Notes under the pieces: generated by a model
Told to the model about the DNA's origin: nothing
The model's input: the letters and a program-made list of their open reading frames with translations, nothing else
The model's database searches: none
Translations under genes and position numbers: made by a program
Shown here: piece after piece, positions 14,501 through 29,600 of the stretch
How the letters are laid out: every line of letters starts with the position of its first letter
Position numbering within the stretch: the stretch's first letter is position 1
Assembly (NCBI RefSeq): GCF_037975245.1
Contig: NC_092583.1
Span: forward strand, 13,729,764-13,793,763
Reading direction: 5' to 3'
DNA from: Apostichopus japonicus
Taxonomy: Eukaryota > Echinodermata > Holothuroidea > Aspidochirotida > Stichopodidae
DNA length: 64,000 bases

Positions 14501-17500
14501 ACTCGCGAAGAAGCCTCATTGGCTTATCAAAGCCGCAAGCTGACCGAAGTCAGTCTCTTACATTCATATTTAGCGTCCATGATTATGAATTGTCAATTGT
14601 CAACAACTCTGTAACTGGACGACATACATTAATCTTGGAGTGACTCGAACCGGGGACCTTATGATTGGAAGGCACCGGCGTTAACCATTGAGCTAACACT
14701 CCACTAAGATGTAAGTATGTACTCGAGTACTACCAGTCCTGAGCTACATAGAAAAATAAAGAAATATGAAGAATGGAAAGAGTAAGTGCCAAGAAAAAAA
14801 AGGAGAAATATGAAACTGACTGCACTTTGGTCACTCTCATAGAAATGTGCATAATCCATCAAAAACATCATCACACGATGGAAAAAAAAACAATCTGCAA
14901 AAAGTCACAATCAGAGCTTGAAGTTTGAAGATAATGCACTCCTAAATCACAGCACAACCACTCACTCTCTACAGCTAATCCTGCCGCTGGGCCAATACTC
15001 TGTGGTTCCTTTGAGTCCAAGGTATCTCTCTCCTCTGGTTCTTTCTTACCTACTTCACTCTTAGCAGACCCACTCGAGGTGGTCTGGTCAAGATTCTCTC
15101 TACTTTGTGATGCTAATTGTATCTCGGTCTCTGACCGACCTACCGGACCTTCATTTGTTATGTCTTTCTTGTTCATTTCTTCATTTAAAATTGTCTCCTT
15201 TTCAAGAATACTCGTAGCTGATTTTGATCTACTGTGCTTAGACTGTCCAGACCCAGGTCTGTCTCCATCCCCACCCATTAGAGACCTACCCTGTGATGAT
15301 CCACCAGACCTCCTGACAGCAGAAGGGCTTTTACCAGACCCCGGGGAGTGTCTATGAAGGGTGGGGCTGCTGGACACAGGAGGGGTGGGGACAAGAGGTA
15401 CACCATCTCCTGCCGGGCCAAGTAAACTCTTACTGGATATTCTACCACTTTGGACAGAAGGGATTTTGTGTCTATCGCTAACACTAGCCCTACTCAAACC
15501 CCTGTTCTGGACTGAGGGCGCTATAGGAATACTCTGATTGTCTTCATCTTCAGAGAGAGATACGATGGCTTTCATCTGAGAATCCAAGCTAACTTCTGCA
15601 GTCATTTGAAATGAGGAGATATGATGCAATGGAGAGATGAAAAGATGCAGATGAAATTGCTGATGAGCTACATAATGATCAAAGGTTGAAAATAATTTTG
15701 TTTGCAAACTTAAAGCAGCTGGTAGCGTGTCTAATGTAATATATAAAAAAAAATGGGAAAAAAAGGAAAATGTAATAAATGAAGATGGCTTTCAAGTAGT
15801 GGCCATGAAATAAAGTGAAACACATATATTGCTAATAACTATGTTATAAAATTAAACGAAAGATGGCTACAAAATATGCAATAAAATGGAAAACAAGTGG
15901 GAAAAAATATGTTATTACATATTAATGCAAAAGAACAAGTGGTTACAACACATGAAGTAACACATGCAACAAATGGCTACAAAAGATTTAATCAAATAAA
16001 AATGTGAAAAGAAATAGCTATAAAATATGTTATAAAATCAAATTTAACAAGATACTATATAATAACAGATAACAGTATCAGCTGATAGCTACAATACTAT
16101 CATAACAGATGTGTCAAGGCTCAGCATGTTTTGCATGCAGTATCTGGGCTGAAGCTATGATGATCATCAAGTGATTAGATTCATTTTCAAATGATTGTTT
16201 TTTTTTGTTTTGTTTTTTGGGGGGGGGGGTAAAACAAATTATTTTCCAATTTAATTTTTGACAAAGAACAAAATCACCAATATTAAACATACAAGTGTAA
16301 ATGAGTCGGTTTTATTGGAGGGTTTTATCATTTAAGATCATTAAGTAGAAATGAAGTGCAAATCAATTTTAATCATAAAATCTAGCAAAAAATCTAGCAA
16401 ATGAAAAGCTGTGCAAGGTTTGGATTGTGTCAGCATGAAAAAGCAGGATTTGCTTATAATGATTATGAATTTGAAAAATATGGCGAAATTAGCAATTACG
16501 TGGACTGAACGATGAAGTAACGACCAAGACATGCGTGAATGGGTTTTTTTGCTGTCATAGTTACGGCAGATTATTCTATGCAATTTAACTTGGGAAGAAA
16601 GCACTTACATACCAGCTAAAATGATAGTATAAAACATTACAATGTCAACATTAATGAGAAATTGTGGTATGTTAAAAAATGACTGTGTGTTAAGCCTGCA
16701 AAATTTTACATAATCTGAAAAACCTATTTTCTGTTATAATTAACGTACCTGAATCTAGAGAAGGGTCAAACAAATCGACCGCGGCTTGGGCAGATGACAC
16801 TCTTCTATTTCGTCTGGACTTTCGTTCGACACCTGTCAGAAGATCGGCGCCGTCCCATTGGCCGATGTCTGACGATGCAACCGACGATCCGTCCATGGAG
16901 TTCTTTCTCCGTCTGACAATCACTGATCGAGTATCATCGGGGGGCGGTCTTGCTTGAAGCAGTTGACCCAGCCGTTCCCTCCATAGTGCTGCTGCAAGCT
17001 GTAGACAAAGATAACTCTTTAAGTCCAGGACATTTACACTGCAAATATGTCAAATCCATTTGTATCTTGTACGCTGTAGCCAACCCTTTGTTATTGTAAT
17101 TTTGTTTTCCCCCTAACATAGATGTATATACATGATTGTATATGTGTTTGCGTTGTAAGTAAGCATACTTGTTCATATTAACTTGGGTGTATATGTATAT
17201 ATGTATGTATATGCATATACTTATATATATCTATATATATATATATATCTATATATATATATATATATATATAAATGAAAATAGTAATGAGTTGGAAAAT
17301 CAAGAACAGTGAAAAAACTTCCAGCCTCCACCGGGATTGGAACCCAGACCTTCCGCTCTGTACGCGGACATCCTAACCACTAGGCTATGGACGCTGATTG
17401 TATGTCCAGAGGTTCGAAACCGGTAAGGAAGGTTGTAATTCCACTGTAGGCGTTTGTCACCTGTATCGAACAATACTAGTTCTGTTTTTGAAGACATATT

Positions 17501-17577
17501 TTGCCTTACTCTAGAGATCAAACATGATGCTAACCAACTTGAAAATCATTTGTGATTTTGATATATATATATTGATG

Positions 17578-17635
<58 letters not shown>

Positions 17636-20600
17636 CCTGTGTGTATTTGTATTCAATTGTGTATGTATGCATATGTGTATATGTATGTATTGTGGGTGGT
17701 GGGATGGGTGGTTTTACATGTTGGTTTGGTGTGTGGGTGGATATAAGTGTTATTGTTTTCTTGTACTGTTCTTATTATATACTTATGGGAGTGCTCTACT
17801 AGACAAGCCCTCTGGATTTTTTGGAGTGCTTCCTTTCACAATTTTCCCTGTTATTGATATGATTTGTCACTTAGTTAACTTCTCTGTATTTATATTGTGA
17901 AGAAACAAATAGATGATATGAAAATAATAGTTTAGGGAACTACTCTTTTTTTTTCTTTTTTTTTTATTGTACTCAGAAAAGGAACCAAAGTGACAATACA
18001 CTAAAATTTGATGGCCCTAACTCCTAGCCTTATACCTAGCAGTAATCCAGATGTACCATAACAAGGACATGAAAAAAAAACTCAATTACTTTTATGGGCT
18101 ATCATATAGCACTGTCATTCAATTCCAATTGGGACAACAATACCAACTCTGTGAGATACCAGTATGTTGTAATTGTCAACAAATAAAAACTGTTCTTTTC
18201 TATGAAAATGTTTGACAATGCATACTAAAACCAATTGGTAGTATTGCGTTTCTTAGGTTGCCTGAACTCTGTTTCAACTATTTGTCTACAGTAGGTGTTG
18301 GTGTATATCCTTTAAACTTTATCTGACACATTTTGGCATGCTAAGATATTAACAGATAGAGCTATGCTGATTTGGCCTTTTGAAGTAAGTCCTTACTTGG
18401 CTCAAAGCGATAGCACTCCATTTTGTTGAAGCCATTTGTTTTACGGGTGATTATTGATGGCAGGGTATCCTTTGAAAGGTTGGCACGGAATTTGGTTTTA
18501 TTCTTGCATACATCGCAGAAGATTCTTACCTCCTCAGCGTTGCTGAGGTTAACAACCTCAAACAGCAGCTGAAATAGAGATACACCATCTCCCTGCTTCA
18601 ATTGGCTAAGACCGCCCCATAGCTCTATAAAATTTTCAAAAAGCCCTTTTTTAGAAGCTCTGACCTTTCTAATGAGTCCCAGACAATTACACACCTGGGT
18701 GAGCTAAGATACTTCACAGGTTCCAGAGTAATATTCTAAATTCGAGCATGAGTGACCATTACTCGATTGTCTAGCATATTTGGGGTGATACTGATGACGT
18801 TTAAGCGTATATATGTATGATTACCTGGGCGTCTTCGGCAAGATCTCTCCCTGATCTGGGCCTCTGAAGGACCGCCTCTGCAATTGCTGCTACTTCCTCC
18901 TCCAATTGGTCCATCAGCAGGGAGGTCCTTGACGACGAGCTTTGCCTGCTTCTTGAGAGCTCGTCTAAGAATCAGAAAAAGATTGAAAGTTTCAGCCTAA
19001 CATCTGGTTAGTTGTAAGTCATGAAACATACAGATATACCTGGCCCAAAGAGGTAAAAAACTGGCTCTTTGAGGGAGATGGAGATGGGAAAGAGGATGAT
19101 AATGGTTTCTTTATTGTTACAACAAATGACCCAATTTTCATTCATTTATTGTTCATCTTTTTGCACAGCATATCACTTTTGAATTATAATAATAATAATA
19201 ACAGAAGAAAACATTCATCACAATAGCAGGTAGGTAACACAAGTTTTTGCACACAAAATACCATATGAAACATTATCGAGATTGGATAACAAAGGCACTG
19301 GATTTGATTCCCTATCCTTAATACTGAACTCATACAGCTTTCCCTTCCTGCCATGAAATTGCTTTTACATGCCTTTAAATTACTGACACTTTTGTCTTTT
19401 AAGGGGATGTTTTATGTTGTTTCCATGAATCACATACTAAAGCAAATGTACACAAATCTCAACAATAAGCATTTTCCTCTTTTTTTCCCTCTGACCTGAT
19501 TTTTCAGAAGAGGCATTTCTTCCTTCCGTCTGTTTTCCCATGAGGGCATCGTCTGCTGTTGATGCTGTGCCTACAGAAGGGGCATCACCATCAGCAAACT
19601 CATCTTGTAACCTAGAGGCACCGGTGCCCCTGCTCCCATCCACCACATCTTCTTTTCCGTCAAGTTCTTCACCGGGCTTGCTGAGGGCATCTCCATCCTT
19701 CCAAGGGGCATTAACTGTTCCAGGTTCATCATCTTGAGGCAGTGCCTCTCCATCCGTTTCTAAACCTCCTTCAGGCCACTCATCACTAGTGACAGAATCT
19801 TGGGCAATGCTCCCTATTTCTGTGTCATCTGACGGAAGACATTTCAGGAAATTTCTCATTAGTGATTACTGCACAAGGAATATTAATTCTTTCTGTGACA
19901 AGGATAAGCTGGTTGCAACTTTTAAGCTGTCCGTTAGCATTTGTTTGGACTGCTTAATCTTAAACTGGTATATTGACATATAAGACACATCAGTAACTTT
20001 CATCTCTAAAGATATCAAAACAATTTTTTCTTACATCTTTAAGGTTTGTTCATTGATACATATTTAATTAAAATTAAATCAAAATAAAACATATTTACAA
20101 AAGTGTCATCAAACTGAATATGCAGGGTAAATAAAATGGAAAAAGGAATAGATAAAATTGTAGAACTTAAGAAAAACAAAAAAACAGCCACATTAAATAT
20201 CGAAACAAAAGCTTTGGACATCTGGGAAGGATAAAGATATAACACAGCCAACATTAAGCATTGTTTAATGTATCAAGTTTGATCAAAAGAGATAATTAAT
20301 ATTATAAGATGAAAGCAACCATATATCAATAAAGGCTAGAGAAATCTGGGGAAGGATAAAGGTATAAACACAGCGAACATTGAATATTGTATAATGTATC
20401 AAGGATTATTTAAAAAAGATAATTAGAATTATAAGATGAAAGCAACCATATATCAAATAAAGGCTAGAGAAATCTGGGGAAGGATAAAGGTATATACACT
20501 GCGAACATTGAATATTGCATAAAGTATATGGTTAGGTATATGAGATAATTATAATATTATATCATGGCAGCAACCATATATTTAATTTATCACTGGTGTA

Positions 20601-23600
20601 AGGACTCTGTTGATGGCTAACAAAAACAGCAATAAAGCCATGCTTGATTGCATAAAATATAGAGAGAGGAGGGGGGGTCCAATTTAAATAAAGACAAGTA
20701 CAGCTAATTGGTATGCAAAATAGGGAGATGGAGGATGACAGCAGAATACATACAGGCTTGTACAAGGTTACTTGAGGGCCAGGGGATGGGAGGGGGAGGG
20801 AAAGGGAAAGGGGGAAGGGAAGGGAATGGGATGGTTGGGATGGTGGACTGGTGTCTGTTTGTGTCTTTTGTTGTTATATTTTCGATAAGAATCGCTTCTC
20901 TCTAATTTCCTCAACTTTTGTAAAATATCCAATTGTTAAAGTTTACAATATATATTGGTATTTATTTGATATTTAATTGAAATTTGAATTCCTAGTTTTC
21001 TTGTATATTTTTGTTGTATTTGTATTGTTGCAAATGTAGAAATAGATATATATTCAATTCAGTTAGTAGTAAATGCTTCTAAAAATGAATATTCATGAAT
21101 GACTTGATCATAAATGAAGAACAGAAGTTGTATCAGATGGCATGTACTATACAGTTAATATTTGGACTTTCATATGTCAATGTTATTGCACAATTTCAAA
21201 TTTATACAAAAATTATACATAAACAATCATTTATTGTTTACATGCTATTCCATTAGCATTAATTTGAAGGGAAAAAAATAACCCCAAAATAGAGACAAAT
21301 TTCAAACTTTCACAACCAGATAAATTTCAAATGTGTATCCTGTGAGTGGGAGGAGTTGCTGAATACATTAACAGCAACAAGTTTATGACAAATGACTCTG
21401 TAACCCAAAGTCTGTATCTCCAGAATAAAATTTTAAAAAAACAACCAAAGTCTTTTAATTTGCAAATTCAACATGATCTTGAATTGGAAGAGCATAAACT
21501 AAACCAGGAGAAGTTATAAAGATTTGCAATTTTATGAAAATGATTCCTCTGAATGTAAATGTTTTTATTAAGTGATAAAAGATTGTGCTAAAAGGACAAG
21601 CATAGGACCTTCAGCAGAATGGAGAGAGAGAGAGAGAGAGAATGAATACAGTCAAGAACTATCTGGCAATATAAATATGGCAGACAATCACTGGTTTATA
21701 GATGCAGAAGGCTACATAAAGAGCATTGCAGAGGTTCCAACTGCAAAAAGGGAATAATTTTTATTGGAACCAATGAGAGTGCAATGTTTTTAAAAACTTC
21801 AACAATTCTTAGGTTAAGGTTTTTCAAAGTATCCTTTTTTTCCCCCCACTTTCAACTTTCTGTCAAGTAGGTTTAATATTTATACCCCTATATGTAGCTT
21901 GATTAGTTTCTGACAAGTTCAGCACTCTCTCTGTAACAGTATCAGTACTATTTGCTCTTTGTTGAACTGAGGGTCAATCAAATCACGTATTGCAGAAAGC
22001 TACATAAAGAGGATTGCAGAGGTTCCAACTGCAAAAAGGGAACAATTTTTATTTGAACCAATGAGAGTGCAATGTTTTTTCAAAACTTCAACAATTTTTA
22101 GGTTAAGGTTCTTCAAAGTATCCTTTTTTTCCCCCCACTTTCAACTTTCTGTCAAGTAGGTTTAATATTTATACCCCCATAGCTTGATTGGTTTCTGACA
22201 AGTTCAGTACTCTCTCTGTAACATTATCAGTACTATCTGTTCTTGGTTGAACTGAGGGTCAATCAAATCACGTATTGCAGAAAGCTACATAAAGAGGATT
22301 GCAGAGGTTCCAACTGCAAAAAGGGAATAATTTTTATTGGAACCAATGAGAGTGCAATGTTTTTTCAAAACTTCAACAATTCTTAGTTTATTAAGGTTCT
22401 TCAAAGAATCCATTTTTTTTCCCGTTTTCAACTTTCTGTTAAGTATTTAATATTTATACCCCAATAGCTTGATTAGTTTCTGACAAGTTCAGTAATTTCT
22501 CTTTTAAATTATCAGTACTGAGTTATTAACTGAGGGTCAATAAAATCACACAAACCACCCTCACTGCCTCCCCCCCCCCCCCAAAAAAAGAGGGAATAAT
22601 TAGGAAGCAGCGGCTAAAACAAACAAGTAACAATAGTAAAAACGACTGGAGGCTGGAGGCTGGCAGCATGCAAAAACTTAAAGAGTTATTGCTACCTCTG
22701 TCAGATACAAGACTGAAAGATAAACTTCCGTATCTGCTCGACCGAGATGAACCCTCCGAATCTTTTCTCGGCAGGTAACTATAAGTTGTGAAGAACTCTG
22801 AAACACTGAGACCTCCCTCGGCTGGTTTTTAAAAACAAAACAGTACATTATTTTACGTGAAATGAGTAACTTTTGAATGTGAAATGTTTACACAGTGACT
22901 GGTGTAAAAGCAAATAGGGTAAAGAAGAGAACATGTAAAAGTAACAAATATTTGTATCCGTTCCGTCAGCATCCCGTTACCATGTTACTGTTAATACATT
23001 ACAGCACAAGTTTGGAATGCTTCTGCCTCTGTAAAGCATTGCCAACATTATGGATACATATCCGTTTTAACTCGAAGTTGTGAAGAAGTCTGAAGCACTA
23101 ATACCTCCTCCCCCAGCTGGTTATTAAAAACAAACCAGTACATGTTACGTGGAAATATAAAAATAACTTTTTAAAGTGAAATCTTTTCACAGTGACTGGT
23201 GTGAAGTAAATAGGCTAAAGAAGAGAACATGTCAAAAAACATTTGATATATACAAGTTGGAATGCTTCTACCTCTGTGAAGCATTGCCAGCATTATGGAT
23301 ATATATCCGTTTGAGTTGTAATCACATCAGTAAAAGACTATACTTGATGTAATTACACAAAATAGATTGAAAATACATGCTCTGAAAAGGACCAGGAGAC
23401 AAAAGGAATTCAAAAACGTAATACACGTCGAGAGTTTTGAGGATTTTCTTTGCTATTCTTTTCAAATGTCCAAAGCAATAAATTAAATATATGAGGAACG
23501 TCATCCTACCTTGTTTAGCTTGAGCTTGAGGAGTAGACGGCATGGACAACCTCTTCTTTGATTTGGGGAAAGACCTCTCCGAGACTTCCGCTTCTTGGAT

Positions 23601-26600
23601 GAGATCAGATCCGATAGAGGCTGTCGGTAATTGTTGATTCTGGTCATCATCAGTGTTATGGTCAGCTGATGAGGGCAGCATTTCCCTGTTATGGTCAGCT
23701 GATGAGGGCAGCATCTCCCTAACGTGATGCCCAGATTCCTTGGCAGTCAGATCTTCTGCTCTGCTCTCCTCTTCTTTACCTTCTGAATTATCATGTCTCT
23801 CCATTTCAGAGGACAAAGGCACTGATGCGCCTCCTTTTTGGTCGTTGCTGTTGTTGTTTTCTTCAGGAGGATGAGGAGAGGCAGGACTGTTCTTTGGTCG
23901 ATGGGAGGCTCCATCTTTGTCTTCCATGTCTTCTTCTTTAGTATCTTCTGCTTGATCAAGTCCATCTGATGAAGAAAAAGTAACAGGATTAATTGGCCAG
24001 TTGACCAAATGAGCCTATATTACCTATTAAACTATGGGGGCTACTGTAGATAAAGAACTGGTTGAAACCATCTCAAATTGTAACTTCTCATTGATCTTGA
24101 CATATGATAAAACAAAGATTCCAGGTGAAGATCTCACTCGAGAACAGAAATTGCTATCATTTCATTACAACCATGCAGCACCAACATGTATATATTAAGT
24201 TAGTTATTCAAGGTAGTTCAATTTATGCGAAAACATACTTCTTCAAATAAGTTTTTGTTTAATGTTAACTTCACTGATTTCAGTCTTTACAAAAGCGACA
24301 CAAACTTAAAAAAACATAGAATATAATACAAGCACACATAGGATGTGTAGTGTAGTGATCTTAGGCTATGAAAGAAAAGTGTGTGTACTAGGCATGCTAG
24401 TAGGCTTCACAAATATAATACAAGCACACATAGGATGTGTAGTGTAGTGATCTTAGGCTATGAAAGAAAAGTGTGTGTACTAGGTATGCTAGTAGGCTTC
24501 ACAAATATAATACAAGCACACATAGGATGTGTAGTGTAGTGAACTTAGGCTATGAAAGAAAAGTGTGTGTACTAGGTATGCTAGTAGGCTTCACAAAACC
24601 ACCCTACATGTAAGACCACAAAACGAGAAGATACCAAAAAATAACTAATGATATTATAACCACAAACCTTCTCCATCTATGGCCCTCTTTCTCTGGATAT
24701 CACTGTCGTTGACTTCATCGCCCTGTTTTGCCTTTGCATGCATCCTCTCCACCTGTCTCTTGTCTACCCGCTCCTTCATCCCTTTCTGGTTTGTGTCTTC
24801 CTCCTTTGTCCCCTTCTCCCCTGCCCCCTCATCTGTCTTCTTCTCCTCTGCCTGTTTCCCCTCTACCTCTCCCTCCTCTACTTTTCCCTTCTCTACCTCT
24901 TCCTTCTTCAGTGTAGGTGACTCTGAGCTCTTAGCAGATGATACCACATCACCAACCGGAATCTTGATCATCTCCTCTCCTTGACCAACCTCTATCTTTC
25001 CATCTTGTCTCGATTCCACGTCTTGCGTTACCTGCTTTTCATCACCTTTGGTTTCTGCAAAGTTATCTCCATCTGCATGCAAAATATGTAATTGATAATT
25101 GAAAAAAGGTCAACTTAATTCAATGATGATTAAGACCAGAAAACCATCCTTTTTACATTTTTTTAATTACTATTTTTAAACTTTCTTTTCAACATATCTT
25201 GTGTTGCATGGCTGTAACAATTTATCAATATCTGTCCGATTTTTTCAGTTGTTTTGTTGCTGGTAAAATTTTTACAGAAAGTCAATTTGATTAATGAACA
25301 CTAATAAAGAATTAGTTTTCCTTCTGCTTTAAGGCATTTAAAGTATTAAAAGATGCAGGGTTTTGGTTCTTAATGTTTAAAAAACACAGCACTGCATTCT
25401 GTTGACATCTAGTGTAGTAAACAACAAAGATATCTTTCATTTAATTGCAAAGTGTTTTATTTGCAAGAAAACTGAGTAAGCAAAGTCATTTTTCTCATTA
25501 ATTGGAGCAAATAGGAGTAAAGTATGCCAGACTGATACTTTACAAGAGTGCTTTGTTACCTTCGCCAATGTTCTCGGCATCGGAAATATGTTGCTCGTTT
25601 GTAGCGGAAATGACACTCCCTATGACAGAGAAGTGATCCTCTCCCCCCAAAAGAACATCTCCATCTCTCTGGCTGTCAACGCTGACACGGCTTTTACGAC
25701 CTTTGTATGACCTCATGCTCTCTGTACGGTTCTTGGGAACCACTCCTCCCTTCAACCTAATTAGTTGTTCGTTAGCTTCGCTGAGATTCTCAAAGCTCTG
25801 GCTTAACTGACTGCTCATAGACAGAACTGAACCACTTTCTGTGTAAAATATCATTGAAAATTCCAGACATATCATAAAAAGCAGCAATGAGATGGGCAAT
25901 AAATGCTGTCAATATTTACCGAATGACTCTGATGTCTCTCTGTGGTTTCATTATGCTGTCCATGACTAAAATCTCATAAATCACTGATATTATCATTGTT
26001 AGGGTTAAGCTTGCACAGTTTCGTGAAAACTTACAACCGGTTTTTTCTAGCCAAAAAACCGAATCTGGCTCAAACAACGTTTTTTTTTTTCCTCTAAGGA
26101 ATTACATTGAACACATCCAAATCTCTGAAGGAGGTGTCGCATTCTCTTGTTGCAATTTACTTTCATATTGCAAAAAGAATAGTAAATAGGTGAAACCAAA
26201 GTCAACAAATGATGGATGGAAGCTTTAACTTTGCTTTCTCAAGTATTTGCAATTCACATTTCATGTTTTCCCCCATTTTTTTCGGTTTATTAAAATAAAA
26301 AATAGTACCTAAATTCGGTCGGAAAAAACTGAACACTCTTCAGTCGATGCTTTCATGACAAAGATATCTGAAACTCAGCAAAGAACCCTTTAAATGTATA
26401 CAAAGGGACATGTTTTCTATCTGATATCTTCATGAAAGACGGAATTTATTTTTACCTTTACGTTCATTGCTCATGACACTATGCTTGGACCCAGTCTTTT
26501 GTAGTTTAGAGGACACAGAGTCCTTCTTGGACTTCACATCATCCACATCTCCGATATCAACATCTCCATCTCTCGTAGAGATCTCTCCGTCTAATCCTTA

Positions 26601-29600
26601 AAGAATGAAAGGCTCATTTTTAATCGTGTAACAAACAAACAAACAAATAAATCAAAGAACTCTTTGAATATCTCGTATATTTAGTTTTCATTGACTTCTA
26701 AGGTGAATCACATTTTATGAAAGTGCCTTTTATAAAGTGCCTTTATAAAGTGCCTTTATAATTTGTAGTTATTCCTTAGTGATTTATCTTTACCGGATTT
26801 TATTCTCTCCTTGAAGGATTCCGTGGACGGCTGAATTCTCATCCCTGATAGTGAAGTTCCTTGGTTGATATCCGGGAATTTAATGTCTTCTCTCTCAAGC
26901 GTCTGTTGGTGGGAGATACCATCGGCGTCCACAGACTGCTGGCTAGGAATGTTGATAGGTGGTAAAGTGGGTACAGCCGAGGAGCTGGAGAGGTGAGGGG
27001 CGATTTCTGTATATGGCAGCGTCTCCACCACTGGAGAGAGATAGTTTGAAGATGCAACATGACAATTTGGATTGACAAATTTATGTAAACATTCTTAAAT
27101 GGTTTGGAGACTCGCGAACAAAGAAACGTCTCATGCCGGTAATCTGACCTAGTTTTGAATGAGGTGTAACAAAAGTGTTAGACACCACCATTGATCCCAG
27201 AAAATACACACACAGCTTGCTACCGTTATTAATTAGACACTAGTTTACAGTCGATACATACAGCTACGGTCGATACCCACAACACAGTGTACATAGCAGC
27301 GTGGACATCTCAGGTCTAGATAAAAGATAACAAGGTATCACGTTTCATTACTGTCTGCATTTTGTAGCGACAAGAAGAAGAAAATGTCATTTTCAAGCAA
27401 CAGAAAGTTAACTTTTTCAGAGCGCGGCACATGGTTTGGGGCAAGTCTTCAATGCCTTTAAAGTAATTATTACAGCTAGGTGGTATATACAACACACATA
27501 AACTCAGATACGATTGCTCTATCACAAAGTAACCTGTTACTTTACTACTACTACGATACTGGTCTGCAAATAAAATAAACAAAAAAGCAAAAACAACTGA
27601 AACTTCATGGTTCTTAGTTCTTACCATCAGGCCATGAGCTTTCTGAGGGGGTACTGCCACTATAGTCTTCTTCAATTGTTGCTTCTCTAATCTTGAAGGG
27701 GTTGCCACCAGATAAGATATTTCGGGAGTTTTCGTTAACTAAATGCTGTAGAGCGATGAGAAAATTGGAGAGGAAAATAAAAGCATGTGAACTTCAACTG
27801 CATAAATAATTTTAGTCCAGAACTAATGTAAATTTTGACCGATGAATAGATTAACATTTTCTAAGCATCTCACTGAAACTTTCATTAAATCCTCAAACTC
27901 TTTTCAAAATAATATTGAAGTTGAAGACTTTTCTAACAAAAAGTGAACTTCAAGCTATGTGGTGTGATATCATACATGCCCATGTTATTTTTAGACACTG
28001 TCCTATGTTTAAAAAAACGGGGGAAAAAGGGTAATCCGGGAAATTGATATTTGATGCCCACATTTACCAGACGTAATTCTTGGGCAATCTTAACTCACCA
28101 CAATTGCCTCTCCCATGTCAAGGGGCATGACCTTTGACCCTTGGGGATCATCCTGCACTTTGTCTTGGCTATGATGAGCTGCACTTTGTAGGATCAGGTT
28201 CTGGAGTACCATCTGCTGTTCCTCGGGGTCAAGTTGTGCATAAATCACAGGATGTGGCTTCTGACTTCCGTCTCGTGCAATCGCTGCTATCATACCAGGT
28301 CTGGTGATGTTAGACTCCGGAGTTACTTTTGGAGGGCGGGGTTGGTGACTGGTTCCAGGAGCCTCCCCTGACCCTTTAGAAATCAAGAAAGTAAACAAAT
28401 ATCAAATTATGTAACAGCATGCAAAGATTGCAAAGATAGAAAGAATTCACACTACCAACAAATTAAATCATTGTCTGTACTCTTCATAAGACAAGTCTGA
28501 AGGATATAAAGATCTAAAAGGAACGTTTTATGGTTCTTTAATAATCCTCCTCTCTCCCCAGCCTCCCCCCACGCCCCCCCTCCCCTGCCACATTAGGTAC
28601 CCACTAATCCTCATTTTCTATTAACGGACAGACTTACTGTACCTACTCTACCACCATTTCACAAACTTATCTGAACATAGCACCCTAACAATTAACAGCT
28701 TGTGCTTGTGCTAGTACTGTAAAACATATCCTATGCCAACAATTCTTCCAAAGAACAAGAAATCCTGGCCTCAAATACAAGAACTAACAGCTGAATTAAT
28801 AAGACCTGACATAAAGACTCAAGCTGGGAAGAATACGCCGATAATACGTTCGATAATACTATTCGAGTCAATCATGATGATGATTACAGCAGATATAAAC
28901 TTCGATACAACTAGAGATGATGAGCAAACACAACGGCATTCAATTAAAAATAAATCAAAAATAAAATAAGATAAATAAACACAAATAAAACAATATGCCA
29001 TTATGTCACTTCAAGCAGCAAAAAAAGATATTGCACGCCAAGGAAGAAGCATGAACAAAATACTCTATAACTTGTATGTATGAATAGAAAGGGCAGAACA
29101 ACATTCATAGCATCTAGAACATCAACTGCCTTCACTGCCAAACAAAGTAATATGTAGCCATGGACACTTAAAACTATAAAAATAAAAAAAGGGAATGGAG
29201 AGACCAAAATGGTGCTAACTATTGGACGGCGATGATTTATTCTACAACGTTACAACTATTGCTGAAAAAAACGTTTGCGGATAGAATGTTGCAGGGAGCA
29301 CTAAACATATACAAACACCCACTACTCTTACAGACAAGGGCCCTGAGATCCTGATCAGTCTCAATCCATGCGACTTCAAATGAGAGAAACAAAAATCAAA
29401 ATTTGTAAAAATGATTTTTAATCAATCAAAGGTAGCATTCAAAGCATTCTCATTTGTTATGAAAGTTTGTATCAAACATGTGATAACTCATTGTGTTATT
29501 ATATGTTCTATTACATCAGACAATAAAAACCATTAGTATATATTTCATTAACAATGTTGATACAGTACCTAGAATGTCATATATAATATTAGTGTTTAAA

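Noticed and set aside
17324-17394. Functional tRNA gene
   Set aside because: Anticodon ACA, mismatches in acceptor and D stems, and a repeat-rich setting.
24679-24984. Plus-strand Ser/Pro/Leu-rich ORFs
   Set aside because: Antisense of the Lys/Glu-rich exon 10; composition is the mirror of that exon.
27316-27708. 130-codon minus-strand ORF
   Set aside because: It merges exon 6 with intron and MITE sequence. A good donor and the phase of exon 7 end the exon at 27625.
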